From: an uncultured Nostocoides sp.
Lineage (GTDB): Bacteria; Actinomycetota; Actinomycetes; Actinomycetales; Dermatophilaceae
Length of the DNA: 64,000 nucleotides
Direction of reading: 5' to 3'
NCBI GenBank assembly: GCA_937858995.1
Contig: CALLZC010000059.1
Coordinates: 1-64,000 of the forward strand
The notes below the pieces were generated by a model that was not told the DNA's origin, did not search any database, and saw nothing but the letters and a program-made list of their open reading frames with translations. The position numbers and the translations under genes were made by a program. Shown here piece by piece: positions 1 to 9,532 of the stretch. Each line of letters opens with the position of its first letter. Positions within the stretch are counted from its first letter, which is position 1.

Positions 1-67
1 GATACGGCGACCACCGAGATCTACACCTCTCTATTCGTCGGCAGCGTCAGATGTGTATAAGAGACAG
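1..67 (+). other. Illumina Nextera P5 adapter left on contig end
   Basis: This is not genomic. Bases 1-26 are the P5 flow-cell sequence without its first three bases (gatacggcgaccaccgagat onward). Bases 27-34 (ctctctat) occupy the i5 index slot and match the index I recall as S502/N502. Bases 35-48 are the read-1 adapter, and 49-67 are the transposase mosaic end (agatgtgtataagagacag). Genomic sequence starts at about base 68. Translation through it on the minus strand gives the artefactual tail CLLYTSDAADE on the aminopeptidase. Confidence 0.98.
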
Positions 68-1920
68 GGATCGCGATAGATACGCTGCGCGGCATCCGCC
101 ATCAGCGCTTCGGCGCCGCCCTGCTCCGGCGGCGGCAGGAAGAGCGGGATCAGGCGGCCCACGAGGTGGGTCCCGACCCGGTTGAGGATCGAGGAATTGC
201 GCTCCCGGGGCCAGGCCGACCGCGCGGCGCGCAGCACCAACCGGGGGTCGACGCGGCCCTCGTGCATGCCATCGATCAGGGCCAGCCACGCGACCGCCCG
301 GGCCTGGGGATCCGGGATCTCCGCCAGCCCCTCAGGCAAGGCCCGCAGCGTCTGCGGGTCGAGCCCCGAGACTGCCCAGGTCAGGTCGGAGGCATTGGGC
401 AGGACGATCTCGGCGCGCTCGGCAGTCAGCAACTCGGGCCATTTGCGGGTGCTGCGCTCGAGGGTTCCGCCGACGCGGAAGACCTCCCGGCCACCGGTGA
501 AGCCGGCCACATCGAAGGTATGCGGTCGGCTCACCTTCGGGTATCCCGCGGGCGGGATCCGCGTGACCCGGCCGGTGTCCTGATGCACGTGTAGTGAGTC
601 GATCCCCGGGCTTTGCAGCCACGCACTGCTCCAGTCACCCAGGGCCAGCCCCGAGGCCGCCTCCATGGTGTGCAGGAAGTCGGCCAGGTCGCCATTGCCG
701 AAGCGGTGCCGGTGCAGGTAGGCCCGGACCCCCGCGACGAAGGCCTCGTCGCCGATGTGGGTGATGAGCTGCCGGAGAACGGCGCTGCCCTTGGCGTAGG
801 AGATGCCGTCGAAGTTGTTGAGCGCGGCCTGGGCGTCCAACGCCGGCGTGCCGGCGACGGGGTGGTTCGAGGGGGACCGCTCGGCGGTGTGGCCCCACAG
901 CTTGCGCGCCATCGTCGAGTCGACCCACGCATCGGTGAAGTCGGTGACGGCGACGCAGGCCCGGTGGGCGAGGTACTCGGCGAACGACTCGTTGAGCCAC
1001 AGGTCGTCCCACCACGTCATGGTCACCAAGTTCCCGAACCACATGTGCGCCAACTCGTGGGCAATGGTGTTGGTTCGGGTCAGCAGTTCGTCGTGGGTCG
1101 CCGCCCCCCGGAAGAGGAAGGCGTCGCGGATCGTCACGCAGCCCGGGTTCTCCATCGCGCCGGCGTTGAACTCGGGGCAGAAGACCTGGTGATAGTCCCC
1201 GAACGGGTAGCGGATCCCGAAAACGTCGTGGTAATAGTCGAAGCAGGCGGCCGTGACGGACAGCAGCTCCCCCGCCTGGCGCTCCAGCGGCCCCCGCAGT
1301 GAAGCCCGTGCGTGCACCCCGAGCCGAATACCGTCGTGCTCGCGTTCCACACTGGCCCACGGGCCCGCGCACACCGTCACGAAGTAGGTCGCCAAGGGCG
1401 CGGTCGGCGCCAGGTGCCAGCTCCCGTCCGCCGCGCGGGTCGCCGCCCCATTGCCGAGGACCCGCCAGTGCGCGGGGGCGCGCACCCACACCTCATACGG
1501 CGCTTTGAGGTCTGGCTGGTCGAAGCAGGCGAAGACGCTCGGGGCCGCGTCGAGAAAGAGATGCCCGTAGACGTAGGCCTCACCATCGGCCGGGTCGATA
1601 CTGCGGTGCAACCCCTGCCCGTCGTGGCTATAGGCCATCGTCGCCTCAACGTGGAGCACATTGTGGGGGGCCAATGCGCGCAGCGCGAGCCGCCCGTCCT
1701 GGATCTCGTCGGGATCGAGGGGGGCCCCGTTGAGCTCGAGACGCGCTACCGCGATGGCCCGCAACTCCACGAAGGTCTCGGTGCCGGTCGCGTCGAAGTG
1801 GATCTCGGTGCGCGAGCCGAAGTGCTCACTGCCCTGGTCGAGATCGAGCCGGATGGCCATCCGGGTCACGCGGATGGCGGCGGCGCGCTGCTGCGCCTCG
1901 GTGCGGGTCAGGCTGGGCAT
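68..1920 (-). CDS. pepN: Aminopeptidase N (M1 family), 3' end missing
   Basis: Zinc aminopeptidase that removes N-terminal residues from peptides, normally cytosolic in actinobacteria. The M1 hallmarks are clear: the substrate-binding GAMEN motif at residues 254-258, and the zinc site HELAH at 288-292 with the third ligand Glu311 (HEXXH-18-E) inside WLNESFAEY. About 617 genuine residues remain. The family is usually about 850, so the C-terminal helical domain is cut off by the contig end and the last reading-frame codons come from sequencing adapter. The ATG at 1920 gives a normal start (MPSLTRTEAQ). It lies 67 bp downstream of htpX on the same strand. Identification is secure; the 3' end is an assembly artefact, not a biological truncation. 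Confidence 0.95.
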
Positions 1921-1987
1921 CGCCAGTTATCTTGCCCGGTTTCGTGACCCTCCGTGGCGGAGTGCGCAATCCGGGGCGGTGCGGTGA

Positions 1988-2851
1988 TCAGCGGCCGTGC
2001 CGCCCGCTGGCCATCGCTTCCAGGCGCGCGACCCGCTCGCCCATCGGCGGGTGGGTGGCAAAGAAGCGCGAGACATCCTGGGCGCGGAAGGGGTTGGCAA
2101 TCATCATGTGCGACGCGCCCACGACCTGGGGGGTCGGAGCCAGGGGCGCCCGGCGGGTGCCCAGTTCCAACTTCCGCAAGGCCGACGCCAGCGCCAGCGG
2201 GTCCCCGGTGAGCTTGGCGCCGTCCTCGTCCGCGTCATACTCGCGGGTCCGGCTGATCGCCATCTGGATAACCATCGCCGCAAAGGGCGCGAGCAGCGCC
2301 ATACCCAGCAAGGCGAGCGGGTTCGGGCGATCCTCGTCCGAACCGCCCCCGAAGAACATCGCCATCTGTGCCACCGAGGTGATCAGGCCGGCGATGGCCG
2401 CCGCCACCGAGCCGGTCAAGATGTCGCGGTTGTAGACATGCATCAGTTCGTGGCCCAGCACCCCGCGCAGTTCACGTTCGTCGAGCAGGGTGAGGATCCC
2501 CTCGGTGCAACACACCGCGGCGTGGTCGGGGCTGCGCCCGGTGGCGAAGGCGTTGGGGGCCGGCGTGGGGGAAATGTAGAGGGCGGGCATGGGCTTGCCT
2601 GCGGCGGTGGACAGTTCGCGCACGATCCGATACATCACCGGGGCCTGGGCCTCGCTGACCGGGTACGCGCGCATGGCCCGGATGGCCAGCTTGTCGGAGT
2701 TCCAGTAGGAGTAGAACGTCGTGGCGAGCCCGATGAGCGCGAAGAGCCAGATGTACCGGCCGCCGCCGATGAGCGAACCCAGGCCCAGGAGCAGGACCCA
2801 GATCAGAGCGAAGAGACCCGCGGTCTTCAGCCCGTTGAAGTGGTTGTGCAT
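1988..2851 (-). CDS. htpX: Membrane zinc metalloprotease HtpX
   Basis: M48B membrane protease involved in quality control of membrane proteins under stress. The 287 residues match the family length. Two hydrophobic segments (about 11-28 and 33-50) precede the catalytic HELMH at 134-138. The third zinc ligand is Glu in RTREYDAD at about 204, and two further membrane segments lie between them. The frame stays open far upstream, but the start is fixed at the ATG at 2851 by GGAGG four bases before it and by the typical MHNHFNGLKT N-terminus. It follows nuoN of the second complex I operon after a 152-bp gap and precedes pepN. Confidence 0.95.
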   Translation of the reverse strand: MHNHFNGLKTAGLFALIWVLLLGLGSLIGGGRYIWLFALIGLATTFYSYWNSDKLAIRAMRAYPVSEAQAPVMYRIVRELSTAAGKPMPALYISPTPAPNAFATGRSPDHAAVCCTEGILTLLDERELRGVLGHELMHVYNRDILTGSVAAAIAGLITSVAQMAMFFGGGSDEDRPNPLALLGMALLAPFAAMVIQMAISRTREYDADEDGAKLTGDPLALASALRKLELGTRRAPLAPTPQVVGASHMMIANPFRAQDVSRFFATHPPMGERVARLEAMASGRHGR

Positions 2852-3003
2852 ATGCCCTCCAACGCCGGTGGCGGCGGCTTTCGTTCCCGCCTGGCCGTAG
2901 CCTAAGGGCCACGCATCGAGAGGCGGGGGTATGACGGCCACCCGCCCGCCGCGACCGGCCCCGCACCCGCCGCGGCCAGCGCTGCGACCGGCCAGGTCCC
3001 GGC

Positions 3004-4503
3004 TCAGCGCACGAAGCCGATGAGCAGTCCGGGGGCCAGGCTGAGCACGAGGAGCGCGCTCGCGAGGAGGGCCAGGGCAACCCGCAACCCCGGGTCGAGG
3101 CGCACCGGCACTCGGGTGGCGCCGGCAGCCTCGCCCGGCCGGATCACCACCAACAGCCAGCGCAAGTAGACGGCGATACCGACGACGATGTTGACCACCG
3201 CCGCGGCCACCAGCCACCACTGCCCGGCCGCGACGACGGGTTGCAGCGCAACGACTTTGGCGACCACACCGATCACGGCGGGCGGCAGCCCGGCCAGCGT
3301 CAGCAGGCCCAGCCCCAGGACGAGCGCGAGCAAGGGACTGCGGCGCGCCAGCCCCGCGTATGCCGTGAGCGAGCGTTCCCCCGCCCCCTCGCTGGCGCTG
3401 TGCACCGCCGCGGCGACGGCGAAGACGGCGAGGGTGCCGACGGCATACGCCAGGAGGTAGGCGACGGAGGCACTCACCGCCGTGGGGGTGAGCATGGCCA
3501 GCGGAAGGAGTACCCAACCGGCCTGGGCGATCGTTGACCAGGCGAGCAGCCGCACGGGATCGTCGGCCCGAAGCGCGACCACATTGCCCAACGTCATCGA
3601 GGCCACGGCGAGGACGCCGAGGACGAGCCGGATCGACTGTGCGCGTGGGTCGTCGGCGGCGTTGAGCGCGATGAGCGGGGCAAGCATCACGATGGCGGCC
3701 CCGAGGGCAGCCGCCTTGGACACGGTGGCCAGGAAGGCCGCCACCGGTTCGTCGGCAACGACGAAGGCCTGCGGGGTCCACATGTGAAAGGGGACCGCCG
3801 AGAGTTTGAACCCGAGCCCGGCCAGCAGGAACAGGATCGCCAAGAGCAGCGCGCGGTGCCGTGCTGGGTCGTCGAACGCGGTCCGCAGGGTGTCGGTCGC
3901 GAAGGTCGCGTCACCGGTGGCGAGCAGCCACAAGCTGACCCCCACGGCCAGGAAGGCGAAGGAGGTCAGCGCGACCATGAGCAGTGCCAGGGCGCCGCCC
4001 TCCGCCCCCCGCCCACGCGATAGCGCGACGAGCGCCACGGCGGGCAGGGTGGCCAACTCGATCGCCACCAGCCAGGCCGGCAGGTCACGCGCGGCGGGGA
4101 CCATGACCGCGCCGGCCGTTGCCGTCAGCACCAGGGCGACCGTGACCGCCGGTCCCCCGCGTTGGGCTCGGTCCAGGTGCCGGGTCCCGGGGCCGAGCAT
4201 GAGCAGCACGAGTAGCGCGCCCCCGAGGGCCAGCGCCTGCAGCCCGAGACCCCACGGTCCGCTCTCGTAGAAGCAGCGCGCCTGCGGCCCGGTCAGGCAC
4301 AGGGTGCGGGCGGGGGTGGCGGTGGTCACGGCATACGGCAGGGCACCGAGGCCGGCGCCGAGTGCCATGAGGGCGATGACCAGGTGCGCCCCGCGGGCCC
4401 GGGGGGCGAGGGCATCGGCGAGCAGCACTACCAGCGCCCCGAGGGCGGGGGCCAGCACGGGCGCCAGCACCAGCCAGTCGATGGTGACCAGGTTCGGTGT
4501 CAT
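3004..4503 (-). CDS. nuoN: NADH-quinone oxidoreductase subunit N, second copy
   Basis: Antiporter-like proton-pumping subunit of complex I, 499 residues and almost entirely transmembrane. The conserved segment GFKLSAVPFHMWTP carries the mid-membrane lysine, and a Glu sits in the early helix (VAIELATLPA), as in NuoN. It is the last gene of the partial operon C-H-I-J-K-L-M-N; its ATG overlaps the nuoM stop (ATGA). It is clearly diverged from the other nuoN of this window (28299-29864), so it is an old paralogue and not a recent duplication. Confidence 0.93.
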   Translation of the reverse strand: MTPNLVTIDWLVLAPVLAPALGALVVLLADALAPRARGAHLVIALMALGAGLGALPYAVTTATPARTLCLTGPQARCFYESGPWGLGLQALALGGALLVLLMLGPGTRHLDRAQRGGPAVTVALVLTATAGAVMVPAARDLPAWLVAIELATLPAVALVALSRGRGAEGGALALLMVALTSFAFLAVGVSLWLLATGDATFATDTLRTAFDDPARHRALLLAILFLLAGLGFKLSAVPFHMWTPQAFVVADEPVAAFLATVSKAAALGAAIVMLAPLIALNAADDPRAQSIRLVLGVLAVASMTLGNVVALRADDPVRLLAWSTIAQAGWVLLPLAMLTPTAVSASVAYLLAYAVGTLAVFAVAAAVHSASEGAGERSLTAYAGLARRSPLLALVLGLGLLTLAGLPPAVIGVVAKVVALQPVVAAGQWWLVAAAVVNIVVGIAVYLRWLLVVIRPGEAAGATRVPVRLDPGLRVALALLASALLVLSLAPGLLIGFVR

Positions 4504-6029
4504 AGGCCAGCCACCATCACAGAGCTGCCCGGGTAGACGAGATAGGGCAGGAGCCCGAGGACCACGATCGCGACCACGAGCACCACGATCACGAAGAGTT
4601 CGGTGCCCGTGGCGTCACCGTCGCGATCGCGGGGGGCCGGATCACCCATCCAGACCAGTCGGGCCACCCGCAGGCTGTAGGCCGCGGCGAGCACCGCTCC
4701 CAGGGCCGCGAGGACGGCGAGGCCGCGAAGCAATCCCGCACTGACCGGCCCGGGCGGCACATAGGCGAACCACCCCACCTGCTCGAGGAGACCACCGGCG
4801 GCCGGGAGCCCGGCTGGAGACGGCGGCGGTTGCCAGGCCGCGGTGATGGCCAGGAACTCGCCCCAAAAACTCGCCAACCCCGGCAGTGCCAGACTGCCCG
4901 CCAGACCCACCATCAGCGCGAATCCCAAGGCCGGCCAGGTCTCGCGCAGGGCCGGGCGCAACTGCCCGAGATCGACGCTGCCCCAACGCTCCTTGAGCCC
5001 TCCGACCACGAAGAAGAGCAGGGCCGAGATCAAACCGTGGGCCACATTGGCCACGAGGGCCGCCTGCAGGCCGAGCGCCGAGTTGGTGCCCAGCGCCAAG
5101 GCGACGAACCCCATGTGGGCCACCGAGGAATAGGCGATCAGCCGCTTGAGATCCCGCTCGACCAGGCACACCAGGGCGCCCCAGACGATGCCGACGACCC
5201 CGAACATCGCCAGCACGGGGGCCACCCGCGCGAACCCGTCGGGGGTCAGCGCCATCGGCAGGCGAATGAGGCCGTAGGTGCCCATCTTGAGCAGGATGGC
5301 GGCGAGCAGAACCGAGCCCCCGGTCGGGGCGATCGTGTGCGCTGGCGGCAGCCAGGAATGCAGCGGAAAGATCGGCACCTTGACCGCCAACCCCAGGACC
5401 AGGAGCCCGGCCGCCACCATCTGAGTGTCGCTGGAGAGGCCAGAGCTCAGGATCGAGCCCATGGCGGAGGAGTCGCTGGCGCTCACGAGCGTGAGGATCC
5501 CGGCGAGCATCAGGCTCGAGCCGAGCGCCGTGAAGAGCACGAACCGGATGGCCGCCTCGCGGCGCGCGCCCGGGTCGTGAGCATCGCCGAACCGGTGGAT
5601 CAGCACCCACATGGGGACCAGGACGACTTCGAAGGCGATGAAGAAGACGATCAGGTCGCCGGTCCAAAAGGTCGCCAGGGCGCCGCAGTCGATCAGCAGA
5701 ATGAGACCGAAATACAGCCCCGCGGGGCCGCCGGCCGGGCGGTGGCGCAGGCCGTGAACCACGACGAGCAGCGTGATCCCGGCCGTCAACAGGAGCAGCG
5801 GCGCGCTGATCTGATCGCTGAAGAAGATCCAGGTGAAACCGAGTTCCGGGATCCACTCGCGGGCAATCCGCGCGCCGGTCCCGATGGCGGCGATGGTCGC
5901 CACGAGGGCGCCCGCGCTGGCGAGCAGCGCCAGGCCGCCCGCCGCCCGCGCCGGGAGCCGGTGCGCCCCCAGGATCAGGACGCTACCCACCAGGGCGGGC
6001 AGCAGGAGCGCCGTCAGGATCAGCCCCAC
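4500..6029 (-). CDS. nuoM: NADH-quinone oxidoreductase subunit M, second copy
   Basis: Antiporter-like membrane subunit of complex I, 509 residues. The signature KVPIFPLHSWLPPAHTIAPT and the helix FIAFEVVLVPMWVLI with its conserved Glu mark NuoM. The GTG start at 6029 overlaps the end of nuoL by ten bases and the gene ends in ATGA with nuoN, so translation is probably coupled. It belongs to the set without nuoDEFG. Its paralogue in the complete operon is at 29861-31396. Confidence 0.94.
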   Translation of the reverse strand: MGLILTALLLPALVGSVLILGAHRLPARAAGGLALLASAGALVATIAAIGTGARIAREWIPELGFTWIFFSDQISAPLLLLTAGITLLVVVHGLRHRPAGGPAGLYFGLILLIDCGALATFWTGDLIVFFIAFEVVLVPMWVLIHRFGDAHDPGARREAAIRFVLFTALGSSLMLAGILTLVSASDSSAMGSILSSGLSSDTQMVAAGLLVLGLAVKVPIFPLHSWLPPAHTIAPTGGSVLLAAILLKMGTYGLIRLPMALTPDGFARVAPVLAMFGVVGIVWGALVCLVERDLKRLIAYSSVAHMGFVALALGTNSALGLQAALVANVAHGLISALLFFVVGGLKERWGSVDLGQLRPALRETWPALGFALMVGLAGSLALPGLASFWGEFLAITAAWQPPPSPAGLPAAGGLLEQVGWFAYVPPGPVSAGLLRGLAVLAALGAVLAAAYSLRVARLVWMGDPAPRDRDGDATGTELFVIVVLVVAIVVLGLLPYLVYPGSSVMVAGL

Positions 6030-7894
6030 AACGCCACCCCCGCGACCGCGAGCAACCCCAGGACCACCCAGATCAGGTCGCTCGCCACCCGCTCCAGACG
6101 GTGGCTGTGGGCGGCGAACCGGCCCGTGAGGCTCGCGCCCACTCCGGCGCCCCGGACATACGTCTCGATGACCTCGCGATCCAGATAGGCGACCGCTCGC
6201 GCCAGCGCGAGCACCGGGGTGGCGACCAGCGCCACGTATGCGGTGTCCGCGCCGAACCCGCGGTCGGCCAGGGTCGCCATCCGGGCCGGGGGGCGGGCGT
6301 CGTCGGGGCGCAGGTACCAGCCCACCAGGACCCCGACCCCGATCAGGAGCACCGACAGGGCCAGCAGCGCCACGTTCACCGCGCCGGGGTCCAGGGGGCC
6401 GAGCAGGAAGACCAGTCCCGCGGCCAGGGTGGCGGCGGCCAGCAACGCGAGCACGACCAGGACCGCCGGTCCAGCGGCGCCTGCGTGCTCGCCCTCGGCG
6501 CGGTGCTCCGCCCCGCCCGGGGCGGAGGTGTGGGACGAAGGGTGGGCAGCGCCGCGCCCGGCCACGATTTCGTAGGCGCGGGTGGCATAGGCCGCCGTCA
6601 ACGCAACCGTGAGCAAGAGCGCCACACTCACGATGCCTTGCCGTAGGCCCGGCTCGCCCCCATGCGCCCAGGACGCGCTATCGATGACGTGCTCCTTGGA
6701 GATGCCGCCGACGGTCAGCGGGACGCCTGCCAGGGAGATCAGTCCCAGTCCCCACACCCCGCGGGCGAAGGCCGACTCGACGCCGATGCCGCTCAGATCG
6801 CGCGCCGCCGTCGACCCGGCGAGCACCGCAAGCCACCCAACCACCAGGAACAGCAGGGCCTTGAAGATCGCATGCGAGAACAGGTGCCCGGTGGCCGCGG
6901 CACCGCCCGCGTCCGCGGTCTGGGCCACCGCGAGCGGGCTCAGCATCACCGCGATCTGGGAGATCGTGGACCAGGCCAGGATGCGCTTGACGTCGCTTTG
7001 GAAGAAGGCCGTGAACGCGGCACACACCATGGTCGCGGCCACGCTGATCGCCAGCACCCACGCGGCGCCGGGCGCGGCGTGGACGGCCGGTGCGAGTTGG
7101 CTGAGCACCCAGGTGCCCGCGGCGACCATCGTCGCCGCGTGGATCAGCGCGGACGCCGGTGTCGGGCCCTCCATGGCATCGACCAGCCAGTCCTGGAACG
7201 GGATTTGCGCCGACTTGCCGAGCACGCCGATCACCAGGGCGATCATGGCCACGGTCAGGGCGCTGGACGACGTGGCGGCCAGGTTGACCGCGTCGATATC
7301 ACTGGAGCCCGCGATCGCGATCAGCGCGACGACACCGATGACGAAGGCGGCGTCGGCAAACCGGGTGACCAGGAAGGCCTTGTATGCCGCGCGGCGCGGC
7401 CGCTCACGCCCGCTCCAGTGGCCGATGAGCAGATAGGAGCACCACCCCATCACCTCCCAACCCACCAGGGTCAGAACCAGGTCGCGCGAGGTGACCAGCA
7501 GGAGCATCGCGGCGGCGAACAGGCTGACCGTCGCCATGAAGGCCGGCTGGCGCTGATCCGATCGCAGGTACCAGCCCGCATAGACCTGCACCGCGAGGAC
7601 CACGCCCAGCACGGTCAACGCGATGGCCAGCGTCGTCGGGGTGCTCGCGATCCGGCTCGGGAAGGCCACGCCGAATCCGTCGTCGATCCCGGGTGGCAGG
7701 GTGCGCAGCACCGGCAGTTCCCGGGACCCGTGAGCCGCCCCGAGCGCCGAAACGGCCAGGGCCGCCGCGGCCGCGGCCGCCAGGGTCGCCACCCCCGAGG
7801 CCGCCCGCCGGTCGAACAGGCCAACCAGCAGGACCAGTGGCGCACCGGCCGCCAGGACGGCCAAGGCCAGGGCGAGGTATGCCGGGGCCGTCAC
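6020..7894 (-). CDS. nuoL: NADH-quinone oxidoreductase subunit L, second copy
   Basis: Largest antiporter-like subunit of complex I, with the lateral helix expected at the C-terminus; 624 residues. The motif GKSAQIPFQDWLVDAMEGPT, followed by [13 protein letters not shown], is the NuoL signature, and VGWEVMGWCSYLLIG holds the conserved Glu. A hydrophilic His/Gly/Ala stretch near residues 445-475 is longer than usual. The GTG at 7894 overlaps the nuoK stop (GTGA). It is encoded in the partial operon that feeds the membrane arm only. Confidence 0.95.
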   Translation of the reverse strand: MTAPAYLALALAVLAAGAPLVLLVGLFDRRAASGVATLAAAAAAALAVSALGAAHGSRELPVLRTLPPGIDDGFGVAFPSRIASTPTTLAIALTVLGVVLAVQVYAGWYLRSDQRQPAFMATVSLFAAAMLLLVTSRDLVLTLVGWEVMGWCSYLLIGHWSGRERPRRAAYKAFLVTRFADAAFVIGVVALIAIAGSSDIDAVNLAATSSSALTVAMIALVIGVLGKSAQIPFQDWLVDAMEGPTPASALIHAATMVAAGTWVLSQLAPAVHAAPGAAWVLAISVAATMVCAAFTAFFQSDVKRILAWSTISQIAVMLSPLAVAQTADAGGAAATGHLFSHAIFKALLFLVVGWLAVLAGSTAARDLSGIGVESAFARGVWGLGLISLAGVPLTVGGISKEHVIDSASWAHGGEPGLRQGIVSVALLLTVALTAAYATRAYEIVAGRGAAHPSSHTSAPGGAEHRAEGEHAGAAGPAVLVVLALLAAATLAAGLVFLLGPLDPGAVNVALLALSVLLIGVGVLVGWYLRPDDARPPARMATLADRGFGADTAYVALVATPVLALARAVAYLDREVIETYVRGAGVGASLTGRFAAHSHRLERVASDLIWVVLGLLAVAGVALWG

Positions 7895-8319
7895 CGCTCG
7901 CCCCTTGCGGCGCGCGCCGGAACCTCGTCCGCGGGATCGGGGTCGCTCGCATCCTCGGGGTCAGTGCCATCACGGGGGTCAGTTCCATCACGAGGGTCGG
8001 TGCCATCACGAGGGTCGGTGCCATCCCGAGCGTCGGTGAGGTCGATCCGGCCGCGGCGGCGATAGACGCCGACGATGACGGCGAGCGCCAGCACCACCTC
8101 GGCCGCCGCAATGGTGATCACGAAGAGGGTGAGCACATTGCCGGCCTGCCAGCGGTCGCCGCCGACGGACCCCGCGGTGACGAGCAGCAACCCGGCGCCT
8201 CCCAGCATCAACTCGATGCCGACCAATACGAGCACGGCGTTGCGCCGGGCCAGGACCCCATAGGTGCCGATACCGATCAGGGCCGCCGCGACGGCATACG
8301 GCAGGGCCAGGTGGATCAC
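7891..8319 (-). CDS. nuoK: NuoK, second copy, with repetitive C-terminal tail
   Basis: Small three-helix membrane subunit of complex I. The core (residues 1 to about 93) has the normal NuoK pattern, including IGIGTYGVLARRNAVLVLVGIELML with its membrane-embedded Glu. The family is normally about 100 residues, but this copy has 142: after the third helix comes a charged tail built from DPRDGT hexapeptides encoded by 18-bp tandem repeats. The GTG start at 8319 overlaps the nuoJ stop. The other nuoK in this window (33345-33644) has no tail, so the extension is specific to the partial complex. Confidence 0.93.
   Translation of the reverse strand: MIHLALPYAVAAALIGIGTYGVLARRNAVLVLVGIELMLGGAGLLLVTAGSVGGDRWQAGNVLTLFVITIAAAEVVLALAVIVGVYRRRGRIDLTDARDGTDPRDGTDPRDGTDPRDGTDPEDASDPDPADEVPARAARGER
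7961..8032 (-). repeat. 18-bp tandem repeat inside nuoK
   Basis: Four in-frame 18-bp units (tcggtgccatcacgaggg and close variants) start at 7961, 7979, 7997 and 8015, with a decayed fifth at 7943. Read on the minus strand they encode repeated DPRDGT. The number of units could vary between strains through slippage without breaking the frame. Confidence 0.9.
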
Positions 8320-8861
8320 GGCGCCCCTCCCGCCACGGGAGCCTGCGGTGCCGAGGGGTCGGAGGTACCCGCCAGGCGCGCGACGGCAAAGGCGCCGATG
8401 AGGGCGACCAGGAGGAGCAGCGAGAGCGCCTCGAACGGCCAGACCCAGGTGCCGAAGAGTTCACCGGCAATGGCCGTGGAGTCCACCGGTGTGCGCTCCC
8501 GCGGATTCCCACCCGCCAGCGGGAGGAGCACGGCGAGCAGCAGCGCACTCACCCCGGCGCCAAGCCCCGCGGCGAGCACCCGGTGCAGACGCGTGGTGGT
8601 GTGTGCCGCGCTGGGACCGATCGGGGCCCTGGTGAGCATGAGCGCAAAGATCACGAGCACTACGACGGCGCCGACATAGACCAGGACCTGCACCAGGGCT
8701 ACCAGCTCGGCGCCGAGCACCAGATAGCAGCCGGCGAGACCGCCGAGGCTGAGCACCAGCCACAACGCGGCGTGCAGCAGCTGCCGGGTGGTCACGGCGA
8801 GCAGGGCAGCGGCAATCGTCACCGCGCCCGTGGCCAGGAAGGCGATATCGAGGCTGGTCAT
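8316..8861 (-). CDS. nuoJ: NADH-quinone oxidoreductase subunit J, second copy
   Basis: Membrane subunit of complex I, 181 residues with five predicted helices. [26 protein letters not shown] is the conserved third-helix region of NuoJ, where a pi-bulge contributes to coupling. The frame is open far upstream, but the ATG at 8861 overlaps the nuoI stop (ATGA) and gives the standard MTSLDIAFL start. The paralogue at 33641-34408 is longer (255 residues) because of a hydrophilic tail that this copy lacks. Confidence 0.92.
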   Translation of the reverse strand: MTSLDIAFLATGAVTIAAALLAVTTRQLLHAALWLVLSLGGLAGCYLVLGAELVALVQVLVYVGAVVVLVIFALMLTRAPIGPSAAHTTTRLHRVLAAGLGAGVSALLLAVLLPLAGGNPRERTPVDSTAIAGELFGTWVWPFEALSLLLLVALIGAFAVARLAGTSDPSAPQAPVAGGAP

Positions 8862-9532
8862 TCCTCGCCCTCGGTGGCCTGGGCTGGTGGTTTCGGTGAC
8901 GCGGCCGGCGCAGGTGGCGCGGCCGAGCCCGATGGAGGGCGCCGCACCCCTTGGCGTTCGGGGGCGGTCCGCTCGGAACCGGCGCGTCCCCCCGCGGCCA
9001 GGCCGACCCGGGGAGCCCCGCGAACCGGGGCCCGCTGGGCCATGACCTCGGCAACCGGCGGCGCACCGGGGTCCGGTGCCGGCGGCGGCGGGACGCTCTC
9101 CATCCACCCACCGAGACGCTGCTTCTCGTGCAGCAGGTCGCGAATGTCGGTCTCCGCATACTCGAACTGCGGCGACCAAAAAAGGGCGTCGAACGGGCAT
9201 ACCTCAATACAGATCCCGCAATACATGCACAGCGAGAAGTCGATGGCGAAGCGATCCAAGACGTTGCGCTGGCGCTCACGCCCCCCGGGGGTCGTGGCGG
9301 GGATGGTCTCCTTGTGGGCATCGATATAGATGCACCAGTCCGGGCACTCGCGGGCGCACAACATGCAGGACGTGCAATTCTCCTCCAGCAGCGCGATGAC
9401 CCCCCGGCTGCGCGGCGGCAACTCGGGTCGGTGATCGGGATACTCCTGGACGTGGGTGCGCCGGGTCAGGGTGCGAGCGGTCGTGGCCAGCCCCTTGACC
9501 AGGCCCGGGATCATGCCGTTTCCATCACTCAC
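8858..9532 (-). CDS. nuoI: NADH-quinone oxidoreductase subunit I, second copy
   Basis: Peripheral-arm subunit holding two [4Fe-4S] clusters that pass electrons toward NuoB. Both motifs are intact: [12 protein letters not shown] and [12 protein letters not shown]. After about residue 145 the protein adds a roughly 75-residue Pro/Ala/Gly-rich tail that is not part of the family core and looks disordered. The start is GTG at 9532, two bases after the nuoH stop; an ATG at 9514 is the alternative. Because the NADH module is missing, NuoI2 is a plausible electron entry point for a reduced ferredoxin. That is an inference. Confidence 0.93.
   Translation of the reverse strand: MSDGNGMIPGLVKGLATTARTLTRRTHVQEYPDHRPELPPRSRGVIALLEENCTSCMLCARECPDWCIYIDAHKETIPATTPGGRERQRNVLDRFAIDFSLCMYCGICIEVCPFDALFWSPQFEYAETDIRDLLHEKQRLGGWMESVPPPPAPDPGAPPVAEVMAQRAPVRGAPRVGLAAGGRAGSERTAPERQGVRRPPSGSAAPPAPAASPKPPAQATEGEE

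Noticed and set aside
47..289. Small minus-strand ORF ending SLSLIHI
   Set aside because: Its C-terminus is translated adapter, and the rest is an alternative frame of pepN.
2852..3781. 310-residue upstream extension of HtpX
   Set aside because: It lies antisense-frame within nuoN2, while ATG 2851 has a Shine-Dalgarno and gives the exact family length.
4830..8065. Long plus-strand frames opposite nuoM2 and nuoL2
   Set aside because: No start context, no motif, low-complexity Arg/Asp/Gln content; the minus-strand proteins are conserved.
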